Part shown: positions 18,266 to 30,600 of the stretch, piece by piece | Numbering within the stretch: the first letter of the stretch is position 1 | Layout: the number at the start of each line of letters is the position of its first letter | Source of the DNA: Silene noctiflora | Taxonomy: Eukaryota; Streptophyta; Magnoliopsida; Caryophyllales; Caryophyllaceae | Direction of reading: 5' to 3' | NCBI GenBank assembly: GCA_009801015.1 | Contig: VHZZ01001953.1 | Coordinates: forward strand, 85,491-129,785 | Length of the DNA: 44,295 nt | The notes under the pieces: generated by a model | Told to the model about the DNA's origin: nothing | Databases searched by the model: none | Seen by the model: only the letters and a program-made list of their open reading frames with translations | Position numbers and translations under genes: made by a program

Positions 18266-21200
18266 ATGGTGTTAACTATAAGTGTGAGCGTACTACTGTT
18301 TATGCTGACATTCGGACCGTGTTACGGTTACGCTCAACCAAACCACCATTCGTCACGGCTTCTGGTGGGTATGACATTGGTGAATAGAGATAGAGCTGCG
18401 GCTCTTGGCGCTTGTATGTATTTTCTGTTTTGATATAATAATATTAAAATTATATTCTCTCCGTCTCAATCATTTATTACTTTCAATTAAAATACTCTAA
18501 ATGAATGAGGCGGGAGGGGTGTGTATATTAATGTTTTAAACGGAAAATATCTATATTTATTAGACAATTCCATGTGTATTAGGAGAAAATGTTTTACGAT
18601 ATGAAATATTTTCTCCTAATACATAATATAGATATTTTCCGTTGTAACGTAACATTAATTCAAAAACTAAGCAATTTATGAATAATATTGAATAATTTTC
18701 ATTTATGTTGGTATCGAAATAATTATAATTTTGTGAAAATGTTGGTTGGTGATATGAAGATTGCTTGGATGGGAGTTTACCTGCGTATCATTTACATAGA
18801 GGATTCGGTTCTGGTGCACGCAATTGGCTTTTACAATTTGAGGTAATTGCCCTTTAATTATTCTCATTATTTGCATTATTATTTTTATTAAATATCAAAT
18901 CTTTCGGTTTAAAGGTTTAACTTTCAAATCCTTACTCCCCATCATAAATTATCGTGAGAATTATCGACTCACTTAATCTATTATGTCAAATGAGTCACGA
19001 GAACAGTATATCATAAGGAATAACATAAAATTTAAAGTTAATTGAACTGAAAATCGGGTATCGAAGAATACGCTAATGGTGTTAATAATAAAAATTGTTT
19101 GTATGTATCTTAGTTGATTTGTTTAGTTTACACTTTTGCCTTTTGGGTTATTAGCCAACATTTTTCTCAAAAGAATGTTATTCCTTTGGCTTTTATGTCA
19201 AAAAGGGTTAGCAATTAAATCGCGTAATGAGGTGCACTATTAGTCTAAGTAGTCTATATTAGTGAGATTGAGATTGCTGAATATATGAACTTTAAGTTAT
19301 AGTCCAAGTTGCGGGCTATACTGTGGCTCATTTAAGATTATGTATAAATGGATACAATTGGTGAATGGTGATCGAGTCATTTAGATAGCGAGTAGATAGA
19401 TTATTTTGGCGTAAAACAAGTTATAAGAATAATTTTAAAGTTGATTAGCGGATGAAATTTAAACATAAGTCATGAGTAACGTCTCTCATGATTTTATCAA
19501 TCAATTAAGCCGGTTGGTAGTGCACAATTTGGTTTACTCTATAGTGACTATTTTTTTTTTTTTTTGTTGTTTTTGACGAATCAAGGCAGGTTGGGTGTAT
19601 TTTCTTCGACCTTGAATCGGGCCGGATAGTTCATGGGTCTTACCGGGGTTCGAAGGGCGGGGTGGCCGGGCTTGGGAAATGTTAACCGGAGTGTCGGGTT
19701 AAGCCAGATTGGCTCATTTTAAAGTAATTGGAGGCCCGGTGCATCAGAAAATAAATGAGGCCCTAAATATAAATGACAAGTATACTATATGTCGTGGTTT
19801 GTATTGAATTTCATCAATAAAATTTTTAAATTCGGTGGCCAAAACAGGAGGCTCGGTTCCACCGCTCGTGATTGCCCGTGGCCTTAAACACCCGTGTGTC
19901 CTAGTCAATGATTTATATTCTCTTTATTTTCCCCTCAATAAAATAAAGCAAATATAAAAGTATTTAAGATGAGATGTAGACTATTTTGTAGCATATCATT
20001 TTGCACAAAAGTTACATATAGTACAATAAAGTTTGAAACAAACGTTTCCATAACAATCAACAAGTTTCAATCAAGTTTGTGGTAGTGGATGTTGGAAAGT
20101 ATTATGGATGAGATCTATGAATTCTTCTTCGAATTGTCCATCTTTATTAAGTTTGAGACGTCTCAACAACAAATTCATTAATTATTATTATCAATTCAAT
20201 TAAAATGATAGAGAGAGTATACTTTAATTTGATAAGTTTATTCATTTATCCAATTTTTGTGGACCAACCTTCATTAAGACCGTAGTTAGTTTCTGGCTGC
20301 TGCTTGATTATGATTTGCGAACAAGCCATTTTCTTTTCGGCCGTTATTATGTAAGACGGTTTCATACTTCCTTTATTGTTTGATAGATGAACAACTTTTT
20401 TTTTTATGAATTGGGTTATCTTGTCATGTGAGACCGTCTTATACTATAATTTGTGTTTTCTTAAATTTCGATGTTATGCGCGTCGTTTTCATAGACATTG
20501 AACTAGTTGTGTAGTTGTGTACTAAGTAGAGTAGTTCATGGAAATTGACATTTTGGCCTGATTGTCCATGTGCAATATGAGCTGTGTAGCTAATTAAGCA
20601 TTATAGCTAGTTAACGAGTACCAATTAGTTGAATCACACAAATAAACCTTAGTAGTTTCATAAGAAATTCGCCTAAAATACGGGATAAGGGGTTAGATGT
20701 ACGTAATCCAGTAGTCTATTCTTCAAACATGGTAAAATGGTTAACCCGATAAATACGATTCGACTAAAGAAAGTTTATTTCGCAAATTGTCCATTATCCC
20801 TGATTAACCTGATCACAACACATCCGAAAATGACCAAGCATTAGTGCATTACTCTAATTCTTGTAAAATCTACTTACATACCATTCATTTGACCTGTTTG
20901 TTAGGTTTAGCTATCTAAGTGCAAGCAACACAGAGGTTATTTTCGTATAATCAATCAAATCACTGATATTCACAATGTGAGAAGACCATCTTAATCGTCA
21001 CCGTATCTGTTCTCATATCCTTAACACACAATTAAAAAAAAAAAAAAAAAAACAATCTGTAAACCATTTTGCTTTATTCTACGTCATGGTCCAAAACAGA
21101 GAAAAGTGATACTTTTATTGGTTTGAATCCGTCCCGGTCAATAACTTACGCTTGCTTTATTTTCCGTCACAAAATAAAGTAAGGGTAAACTATTCACCGG

Positions 21201-24200
21201 AAGGATTATGTATATTGATATTGAGTAAATGAAATGATGAACTATATGATGAGATGTCGGCAGGGAGGAGGATGGTGCAATGATGTAGAGTCATGCTTGG
21301 AGAGGGCTGTTACACGCCGTGGTTCCACTCGCTACATGACTAAATTCGAAGTCTTTTCTGGAATCCTAAGCAACAATCACTCCCTTAACCCTGGTACCTA
21401 CACTTTTTCATTACTCCTAACTACTGTATTTTTCGGAGTTATTGGGTGCGATCGTTGCATGTTGTGACGGATAAAATGTCAAAAGTGACTACCTTTTGAA
21501 ATAAAATGGTCACTTTTTAGGTGGTCGTACCATACAACGGTCTTATAGTAGAATCTGTGAGGTTCAAATGCTTTTATTTTTGTTTAGAGACGAGGCTAGA
21601 GGAGTTTGGGTTAAGGGATTCGAACTTAAGACGTGAAGTAGCATAATATCAATGGTATAATGACAATGTGCTTAACATTTTTCACTGTCTATGTTGTTTT
21701 AGATGGCCATTTTAACTTTATCGACCCGAGTACGAATTGAATTGGTGTTGTTTTGGCCAAATATCAAGTATTTTAAAAGTTGTCCAAGATCGACAATGTA
21801 TAACAAAATTTTAATGTCAGATTTTATTTTTTTTAAATTTTAAACACTGATTGATTCATGTACCCTAATTTAAGTCACTAATTTAGCCCTTATTGATTAG
21901 TAATTTCAAGGTTTACCCCACAACAAGAGATTAGAGGTATCATTGTTTCCTTTTCTAAAGTTGCAAATCTTAAATCTTTTGACTAAAAGCATAATAAGGA
22001 CAACAATGTTTGTGGCCATAATGTAACCTTCTACAAAACATGACAGACTGGAATAATTTGTCCATATTTTCACCTACAACATGTGCAGAAAATAGGCTTC
22101 ACACTTTTAGTGAATGTGATCGCTTCCGGATCTTCTCCGTTCATAAACCGATAAAATAAACATATGGTAAATTGGTAATCACTTGCATTTGTCATTCATA
22201 GAAGGCATGGGCGAAGCTAGATTCAAATTCTACCTAGGGCCGATCCATCAATCTTTTCTAAATTTGGTCATTGTTAATTTTTTTTGAAAAAATGTTAATT
22301 TAACCATAGCCTGGTCGGCCTGTGCTTAAGTCTAGAAGGTACTTTAATTTTCTGTGAGAAGAGAAGGTTGGAGAGAAGACGAAAATAGAAGGTCCTTTGC
22401 ATTGTTCTTAACTTAGTACTTAGTACTTTCTGCTTAATACAAAGACTAAAGAATAGAAGCCACAACTTCCTGTTTATTTCCTGCAGATTGATTAGATGAA
22501 ATTTCTTTTTCAGTACCTTGGAATTTAGCTCAGGTTCTTGTGACTATTTAGTTTTATGTCAGGAAACTGTTTTAATGGCAGTCAAAAAATGTCATACTTG
22601 AAGACAAATCCATGTTCATCTCACTTTCTATTCTTGTCTTCTTCCAATTTCTAGTGATTTTTTTGGAAAAAAATAGTCAAAAGTATTTAACTAAGCAAGG
22701 AAAGGAAGTAATGAGATTGTGGAATTTTGGTTTCCTAGATTGATTTTCATAGCTTTGGAGACCGCGTAACTCTTTTCTTTGTGTTTTAAGGTAGAGGTAA
22801 GGTTGTGTACGTTCGACCCTTTACTCGGTTTTAGGTGAAGTTATAGAGGCACCGAGTTAATGTTGTGGTTGTTACAATGAGAAAAATGGAAAGTGAGGAG
22901 CCCTTTATGTAAAACTTTGCTTGATAGTGGTCCTCCATTATTACTCTGATTGTCTTAGTTTGTTTTTTCAGTTGTACAGCTTCAGTTTCACATGCATTCT
23001 TCCTGTACATAGATGTAATCTAGGAAAACAACCAAATTAGGTCTGAGCTTCTGTTGGTAGTAAAGTCAACTAGACAACTTCCTTGGGTTAACCTTTTATC
23101 AGCTTAATTAGATTATGAGGCTTTAAAGTTGAGATCTTGTATATTACTGTATCAGTGTTACAGTCTGATTTTAGCGAGTGATAAATGTCGATCACTGTAA
23201 GAAATGTTGAGGAAGTAGTTCAATCAGCATAGTCCAGAACTTCATTAATATGGTCCCGAGTTTTAATTTTAGAAAAACCCGAATGCCTCAAGATATCCCA
23301 TATATGGTAGGGTATGGAGAGTTGTATGTACGCAACCTTAACCCTCTGTCAAGTTGTCCACAAGCTAGAGAGACTATTTCGGATGATAATGAAAACTGCG
23401 TCAAGAAGTTGCATCAAATGTACAGAAGTGCATTACTTATCATATCTTAACCTACTATCCAACCAAATAGCGAGTCTAGGCTCAATTGAAACGGGAAAAT
23501 AAATGTAGGCCTTCAATATTAACACTATGGAAGTTCCCAGGGAATTTTCACTGGAAAATGAATGCTAAATGAAAATAATTGAGGACAGTAAAAATTTGAT
23601 GTTTGCTGGTTATCATTGTTTCATGTAAAAAAACATGTTTTAAGTGCTTGTAAGCAAATAAAAACATGAGAATCTGAAAGCAATTTTGGCTGTTTTTCTT
23701 AATTTTGACTTTCTGATTCTGTAATATGCTCAGATTTTTATAATTGGAACCGGGTGAAGCTTAGATATTGTGATGGAGCTTCCTTTGCCGGAGATTCTAA
23801 GTTCGACAATGGGGTAAAAATTTATAAACTTAACTGCAGTTATCAGTTTCTATAGTTGGCAATCTTTTTCTGTAAAATTGACATTTATGATGAACAGACC
23901 TCATTGCTGTACTTCAGAGGGCAAAAAATTTGGCAAGCAATTATTTCTGATCTTCTTCCCAAAGGTTTAGCTCATGCAGAAGAGGTATTCTTCTGCTATT
24001 AGCTATTTGCACAGCATGTTTTCGGGTTTGTATCTCCTTCCATTGCACCAAGTACTCATGCATACAACAGAATAAGAGGGGTCGAAAGCATGCAGCTTTA
24101 CATACGCATTGAAAACACAAAGACGGTTGTTTTCATATGTTTTTACATGAAACATAACGAAATTGCATTAAACTACTACTCCTAGAGTATTAAAAATGCG

Positions 24201-26244
24201 GACTATTTGCTTGCCGTTTTGATTTATTCTGACTGGATTAAAGTCTTCTGAAAAAACGGACTACTTTGTAGCCTAATTTATACTCCGTATCAATTAGTGT
24301 ACAACAATTTTCCCTGTGCTTTAGTTACTGTCACTGAAACGTGCAGTATAATGTAATTATCTTTTAACCCCAAACTGGAGTTTCCGCTACACCTTCTAAT
24401 GGGAATTTAACCTTTGGATCCGTAATAGAGGGACAGGAATAACGCTTTTTGGGAGTAATACTTTAGTTAAATGTAGCATATCTTAGGAGAGGCTGAAGCT
24501 GTGCATAATGTTCTGCTATCTTGTACCTTGCAGGCTTTGTTATCCGGCTGTTCTGCCGGGGGTTTAGCCGTCTTCTTGCATTGTGACAGCTTCACCAGAT
24601 TTCTACCAAGAAATGCTAGTGCCAAATGTTTGAGTGATGCTGGTTTTTTCCTGGATGCGTGAGTCCTCTAAATTTTTAACCATGCTACTAAATGTCGGTT
24701 TCAATATTGATCTTGAAACCAATCACTACCCTTGTTCTAAGTTGTCATCATGAGGTTTTCTCAGTCTTTTTCCCTCTCTCTAATTTCAATAGTTAACAAA
24801 ATCCGTCAAATTTCTGCTGTCTGTTGCAGAACAGATATAGGCCAGAACTACTCAATGAGGTCCTTCTATCATGATCTTATCGCTCTTCAGGTACATTAAG
24901 CATCTACACCGAGTTCAATGAGTCTATACTTAGTTATCCTGTATAGTATTGACAAATGACATTACAGGGAGTAGAACAAAGTCTGAACAGGAATTGCACC
25001 ACCTCTGAAACCGATCCTTGGCAGGTATGATTATAATTTATAAATTACCACTCGATAATTGTCTCACTTCCTCATGATATGGTGATCTGACAAGCTTCAC
25101 TGTCTGTCTTGGCTCAGTGTTTCTTCCCACAGCATGTCCTAGGTTACATAAGCACTCCATTCTTCATCTTAAACTCTGCTTACGACGTGTATCAGGTACT
25201 GTTAGCTAGACCTCTTAATTAGACTAAAAGATCATACATGGATTTCTTCTTTGCTTTAAATAAAGGGTTGCATTTACTCTGGCAGTTTCATCACATTTTG
25301 GTACCGCCCTCTGCTGATTTGCACGGACATTGGAATCACTGCAAGAATAACATAACAGTGTGCACAGAAAACCAGATTGAAGTATTGCAAGGTCTACCGA
25401 AATTTCCATTTTGCATCAGCTTTCATAGTTTTCACAAGTATACATCAAAGTAATTGTCCTACTAACTCGACATCTAAATTATAGAGCTAATCGTAAGACC
25501 GTATTTGCAGATTATAGGGTGGAAATGCTTAAAGCTATATACCCTTTCTATAAGAAATCAATTACAGGAGGAATGTATATAAACTCATGCTTTGCACATT
25601 GCCAAAGTGAGTCACAGGATACCTGGTTCGCAGTAGACTCACCCAAAGTGCATAACCAGGTACTTACTCTTTTTATTTTTACTGAATGATGAACCTCAGT
25701 AAGTTTTTTCGTGCAAACGAAATATACAACATGATCAAGCCAGTGTTTCAAAGACTCGCGCACTGCTTGTTAAGGGGTCGTATGTACAGAATCTTACCCC
25801 TTTGTTAAAAGTTTAGACTTTAGAGAGGGTTGTTTCCAGATGACTCCTAATGAAAATTGTATATAAAACATAGTGACTCACCAAACAACATGTTTCGAAT
25901 ACTGTGAAATAACAGTCGGTCAACTGAGTCATCTGAAAACGACCTATTTGTATCCTCAACACATTGTGTAATGTAAGATTCTGTACATACAACTCCTTCA
26001 CACCCCTGGCCTAAGCAAGAGCCTAGAAGTCGCAATGCTGATGCTGTTGTAAATATATGTCGATCATGCTACTTCAGCGGACTTCCACCATAATTTCTGT
26101 AAAATTAGCAAGATGTATTGATGAATGCTTATCTTGCAGGCTATTGCAGAAGCAGTAGGAAACTGGTATTTTGAGCGAAATGTGACAAAGTTGATCGATT
26201 GTCCATATCCTTGCGACACCACCTGTCGCAACCTTATAGTTTAG
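18266..26244 (+). CDS. Pectin acetylesterase (Notum/PAE family)
   Basis: Secreted carbohydrate esterase that removes acetyl groups from pectin in the cell wall. Twelve exons: 18266-18413, 18760-18842, 21264-21393, 23734-23813, 23898-23984, 24534-24658, 24830-24890, 24968-25024, 25118-25195, 25286-25391, 25511-25659 and 26140-26244. Summed length is 1209 nt, 402 aa, in frame throughout. Residues 1 to about 23 form a signal peptide (hydrophobic [12 protein letters not shown]). Family motifs are [27 protein letters not shown] (GGGWC 78-82), [17 protein letters not shown], and the nucleophile elbow SGCSAGG with Ser183. The probable triad partners are Asp280 in NSAYDVYQ and His348 in CFAHCQ. Many cysteines and N-glycosylation sequons fit secretion. 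Plant PAEs are usually 390-430 aa. Introns 2 and 3 exceed 2.3 kb. No defect is seen. Confidence 0.93.
18452..18520. repeat. Degenerate short Stowaway-like terminal pair
   Basis: CTCTCCGTCTCAATCATTTATT and CTAAATGAATGAGGCGGGAGG face each other across about 20 bp. They resemble Stowaway ends with most of the interior lost. The terminal TA is not clear on the right. Confidence 0.4.
18527..18659. repeat. Long compound hairpin in intron 1 of the pectin acetylesterase gene
   Basis: Perfect outer arms are 18541-18557 and 18625-18641 (17 bp, CGGAAAATATCTATATT and complement). Perfect inner arms are 18575-18590 and 18608-18623 (16 bp, TGTATTAGGAGAAAAT and complement), with a 17-bp loop. The outermost ATTAATGTT (18527-18535) and AACATTAAT (18651-18659) also pair. 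It looks like a small MITE foldback; it is transcribed within the gene. Confidence 0.8.
18843..21263 (+). other. Intron 2 of the pectin acetylesterase gene
   Basis: A 2421-bp GT-AG intron with no gene. At about 20347-20450 is a small inverted-repeat element with TAAGACGGTTTCA and GTGAGACCGTCTTATA ends. T- and A-runs are near 19550 and 21035. A GGCCC-rich patch at 19640-19880 looks like decayed repeat DNA. Confidence 0.5.
21394..23733 (+). other. Intron 3 of the pectin acetylesterase gene
   Basis: A 2340-bp GT-AG intron. No gene and no clear mobile-element ends are recognised. The short frames at 23250-23502 have no known product. Confidence 0.5.
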
Positions 26245-27697
26245 GCCTTTATATGAACTAGAGAACCACATCAGCAGCTATAGTGAATGTATAGTTAGAG
26301 TCGTAGAGTCGTAGAGATAGCATAATAGCATACCACAATTCTTTCCATATTTTTAGACTTTGTTAACAGGGAAGGAATAATATATTGCAGTGTCCAAACT
26401 AACAGAGAATGGTTCATTCATTCATTTGTAGGCACAATGATGCTATTTGTTACTATTATTCATGAGAAGAACTCCGGCCTCTTGTACTGATCTAACAACA
26501 TCTAACGTATGTAACGTATGCACGGTTAACCTTTTGTTGAAAACACGTAGAGAAGTTATTTTCGAATGATCCAAATGAAAAACTAAATGATGGCTCCAAA
26601 CTCCGGAGTAACTGAAAAGTGAGTTATTTCCTTGGCAAAGTGGGTAAGTGATGTACTCCTCCGTCCCAATCATTGTTGGGTGCGTGTTTATATCGAATGT
26701 GAATTTAGGTTGGGCTGAGGAAACCAAAGCCCTAGTTAATCTAGCCCTTAATAACCTAGCAGCTTAGCCCAATAAACGACATGCTCCTTCCATATCTGAT
26801 GTCACCCTATAAAATTTGGCAAACAAATCCAGTATTGTTGGGTGCCTGTTTATATCGAATTTAGATGGATCATCCATTCATCCTTATTACAGAGTACAAT
26901 CCGAACCTTTCCTAATTACGCAAACAAACTATTTGTTTAAATTCTAACCTAAATAATTTAATTTTCCTATTTGCCCAATTTAATTTTTATAAATTTAGTT
27001 TAGTTCAGTTTCAATTATACAAATTTATTTTATATATTACAAGTTTTCTTCAGTTTAGACTGTATATAAGTTCAATTCAATTTAGTTAGACTTGATAAAT
27101 GACCCTACACGAAAGGCACGAGTTCGACATGCCCGATTCTTTTGTACTTAATTTCAGCTCATTTCAGCTCTATTCAGTTTAGTTTAGTTCAGTTCAGCTT
27201 CATTCACTTTAGTTCAGCTCTTCTCTTTACAAATTAACTTTTTACTTCAATTCAGTTCAACTCCATTAAGTTCAGTTCAGTTCAGTTCAGTTCAGATACT
27301 TTCAGTCCAAAAGAACAAACCTACACCTAAATTGAGGAATTAAGTATTTATTGTTGTAAGCTGAACATTACCTCTAAATAATAACACCAATTCGAGATTT
27401 CCGGCTAAATTCAATTTCTGAGCCGAATTCAAGTAAACCTGAATTGTCTGAACCAATTTTACCATATCTAAGCTCAATTTTGATTGAAGTCCAACGTCAT
27501 ACCAAAATCTAAACCAAGCAAAAATACAAATGTAATCTCACCTCTCCCAAGTCAAAACTAACCAATCAACCCTCCAGCGGCCCAATCCCATAACCACCTC
27601 AACTGAACTCCCCCCTTCTACGTGTCAACCTCACCCTTCCACTGCACCACCGTTTCTCCAATAACACCCCCAAAATTACCATTTTACCCTCATTCAA
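26245..27697. other. Intergenic region between the pectin acetylesterase and TPP2 genes
   Basis: Contains the pectin acetylesterase 3' flank and the TPP2 promoter. A TACTCCTCCGTCCCAATCATT word near 26653 looks like a lone Stowaway end. A 27-bp near-identical direct repeat (ATTGTTGGGTGC-GTGTTTATATCG type) is at about 26672 and 26834. The MITE-like unit at 27132-27321 is listed separately. No gene is seen. Confidence 0.45.
27132..27321. mobile_element. MITE-like unit rich in TTCAG repeats
   Basis: The left end CCCGATTCTTTTGTACTTAA and right end TCCAAAAGAACAAACCT form imperfect inverted termini. The interior is dominated by TTCAG/TTTAG pentamers, including GTTCAGTTCAGTTCAGTTCA near 27270-27295. 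A second unit is at 11739-11852 and a partial one at about 16185-16375. No coding capacity is present and the superfamily is not assigned. Confidence 0.5.
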
Positions 27698-30600
27698 ATG
27701 CAACCCTCATTATTACACACTTATGCTGGACCACACCATTTGACTCTCGCTTCCTCAAGTAAACTCAAACTCCACCTCCTCCCCCTACTACGACGTCGTT
27801 TTACACCTCGCACTGCTACGTCAGCGATGCCTGAAACTCATTCCTCGACTACGACGTCGTTTTCATCTGTCACTGAAGTTGCTGCTGTCGCCGGTGGTGG
27901 CAGTATTGGTAAATTTAAGCAATCTGAAACCTCTTTTCTTGCTTCTCTTATGCCGAAACGAGAGATTGCTGCTGATAAGTTTATTGATGCGCATCCTGAC
28001 TATGATGGCCGCGGCGTTATCATCGCTATTTTCGGTAATTTTTCGATATCATTTTAATCGTACTTTCTCTGTTTAATTTGATTGTATACTTTTTTTTTTA
28101 AATATCGGAAATTGTATAATATTGACTTTTGTGTTTATTTTAGGTTCTTTACGTTTTGATTATCTTGTGAGGAGTATTTTAATCAAATGTATATGATCAT
28201 TTGGCAATCATTTGATTCATTGATTGATCATTACTTTTTGTTGATTTGCACGTGCGATTATGATTTTTTTCATAAAAAAATTAATCGGATATGATTGTTT
28301 GTTGATTACTAATCGTATGATATATTAGATCATATATTTATTTCTGATTTCATTATGTTTACGTGCATGTATGATTTTTGAATCGGAGTATATTCATTAT
28401 TGTTTAATTCGTACTTCGTTGACGAACAAAAATCGATTTGATGAGCTTGTAAGTTTAGCAGTTGTCGTTGTCGTTTCTAACGAGGTGATGATTTATGTAC
28501 CGATATAGCTGTTTAATCACTGCATGATTTCTATCATTTAGTTTGATAGTTCGGCAGTACTTTTTGCGCTATATTGTAAATTTGCTGATGATTTGATGAT
28601 TGCGTCTATGTTTTGTCTTGTTTGTGTATAGAGATCTATTTGTTCCTATTCTTGAATTTGTTTGGACTTTGCGAGATCGATTATTTGCGAATTTCCCTAG
28701 CTGCTATGGGAGCTAGGGGTTGCATCAGCAAATATAGTAGATATCGATTTTTTGGCAAGCGATAAATCATTTGAAATAGTGAGTGTGTATGTTCGAGTGA
28801 GTAATAACTTGGCAAGCATATTAGTTATAGGAGCTGTGGTGGTTTGGCACTGATATAGTAGTGTAAGAGTTGATTATGTCCGGAATTTTGGTTAAGGTGT
28901 AAAATGTGCATCATCTCTACTTTGCTGGCTTCTAGAAGACTGAGGAGCTTGGAATTTTGCATCGACAATGCAAATAGATGCCATTTCTTTGGCAAACGGT
29001 AAATCATTTGAAGTATCCAGTGTGTATCTTCTAGTGAGTGATAACTTGACTAGTATATAAGTTGGATGAGCTGCTGAAGTTAGCGGGTTCTGTTTCAGTT
29101 CGGAACTATAGTAGTGGAAAGGTGATTAGTATTTATAAAGTACTCGTATCTAGTATTGGTGTGTAGTATGCTCATCTGTGACATACAGGACTGAGTTTCT
29201 TCGATATATTTATTTACTGTGGCTTTCCATTTGCCTGCATTCAGATTCCGGCGTAGATCCTGCTGCTGCTGGTCTACAAGAGACATCAGATGGGAAGCCA
29301 AAAGTTTTGGACGTCCTTGACTGGTATAATTTGACTGCTTTCTTATGAAAAAGCAGATTGTATGATTTTACTCGAGAAATTTTTCCGTTTAACTCCTTTG
29401 CGAGAAAGGTTGATCTTGATATTTTAGAAATTCGGGGCAATGCGATGCTTGGTATTCTAGTTTTGTTGTTTCTCTTTATAACTTTGAATGTGCTGGAGCT
29501 CTCGTTTTGTGTATCATTAAGTTTGGAAGTTTAGACATCTCTTTTTCCTTCTGCCTGTATTTTTATTATCTAGTCAATGATTTAACATTACTGGTGCAAA
29601 CACATTGTTGACCAGACTCTAACTTGTACAGGCGATAATATCATATTTCATTCCATTTTTTGTAAAACTGTAGCTTATAATGGTATAATCTTCTTGTTTT
29701 TTTTTTTTCTATCAGTACCGGAAGTGGTGATGTTGACACATCTTCTGTGGTGAAGGCTGATGAATATGGCTGCATTTGTGGAGCTTCAGGTTGGTTATTC
29801 ACTGATTTGGTTCATAGGACTTGGACATGATGAGAAGAGACCAGTTATTCATGTAGAGTTAAGATTGTTTCTCAGTGGCATTAAGTGAGGTCATATTGGT
29901 CATTAACAAGTATAATTATTGCATTCTATTTCTGTTTAGTACTTTATTAAGCACAAATATATTGATGTTCCTTTCAATATGATACGACATGTTAAGTATT
30001 TTCTACAGGTTGCTTAGTCTTAGGGATTCTCCATGATCATGCTTCTTTTCTTATTGTCGCATTAGCTTCTGCATCTTTCTAGACAAAGTTGAAAAATAAT
30101 TTGTAATGCATTATTATGAAGGAAAACTCCCTGTCTCAAGTTCAAGCGCTTGAGATCCCACATGTCTTTGTTAAGCCAACAATGGCATTCATATGAAACA
30201 TCCTGGAGTGGCTGTTTCAGATTTTCTTTCTTTTTACTCGTAATCTTTGCATTGTCCCATCCATCATCTTTCTTCTAATTTGTTAGCCATGAATATCATT
30301 TGTACTTCCCTTGAGTAGTTAACTTTGGACATTAGGAGTATCATCAGCTGATTGCTCCTTTGGTGATCCCTTTTCGCCAGAGTTACTGTGTCTGTGTAGT
30401 ATAACTGGAAAGTTTACCTTACTTGCTTCATACTGCTATAACCTGGTGTGTCCAATCCGTGCATGTACTAACAGGTACCTCATTAGTGGTGAATCCCTCA
30501 TGGAAGAATCCTTCTGGGGAATGGCATGTTGGTTATAAATTGGTCTATGAGCTATTTACTGATGATCTCACATCCCGTTTGAAGGTACATGGATTTTTTT

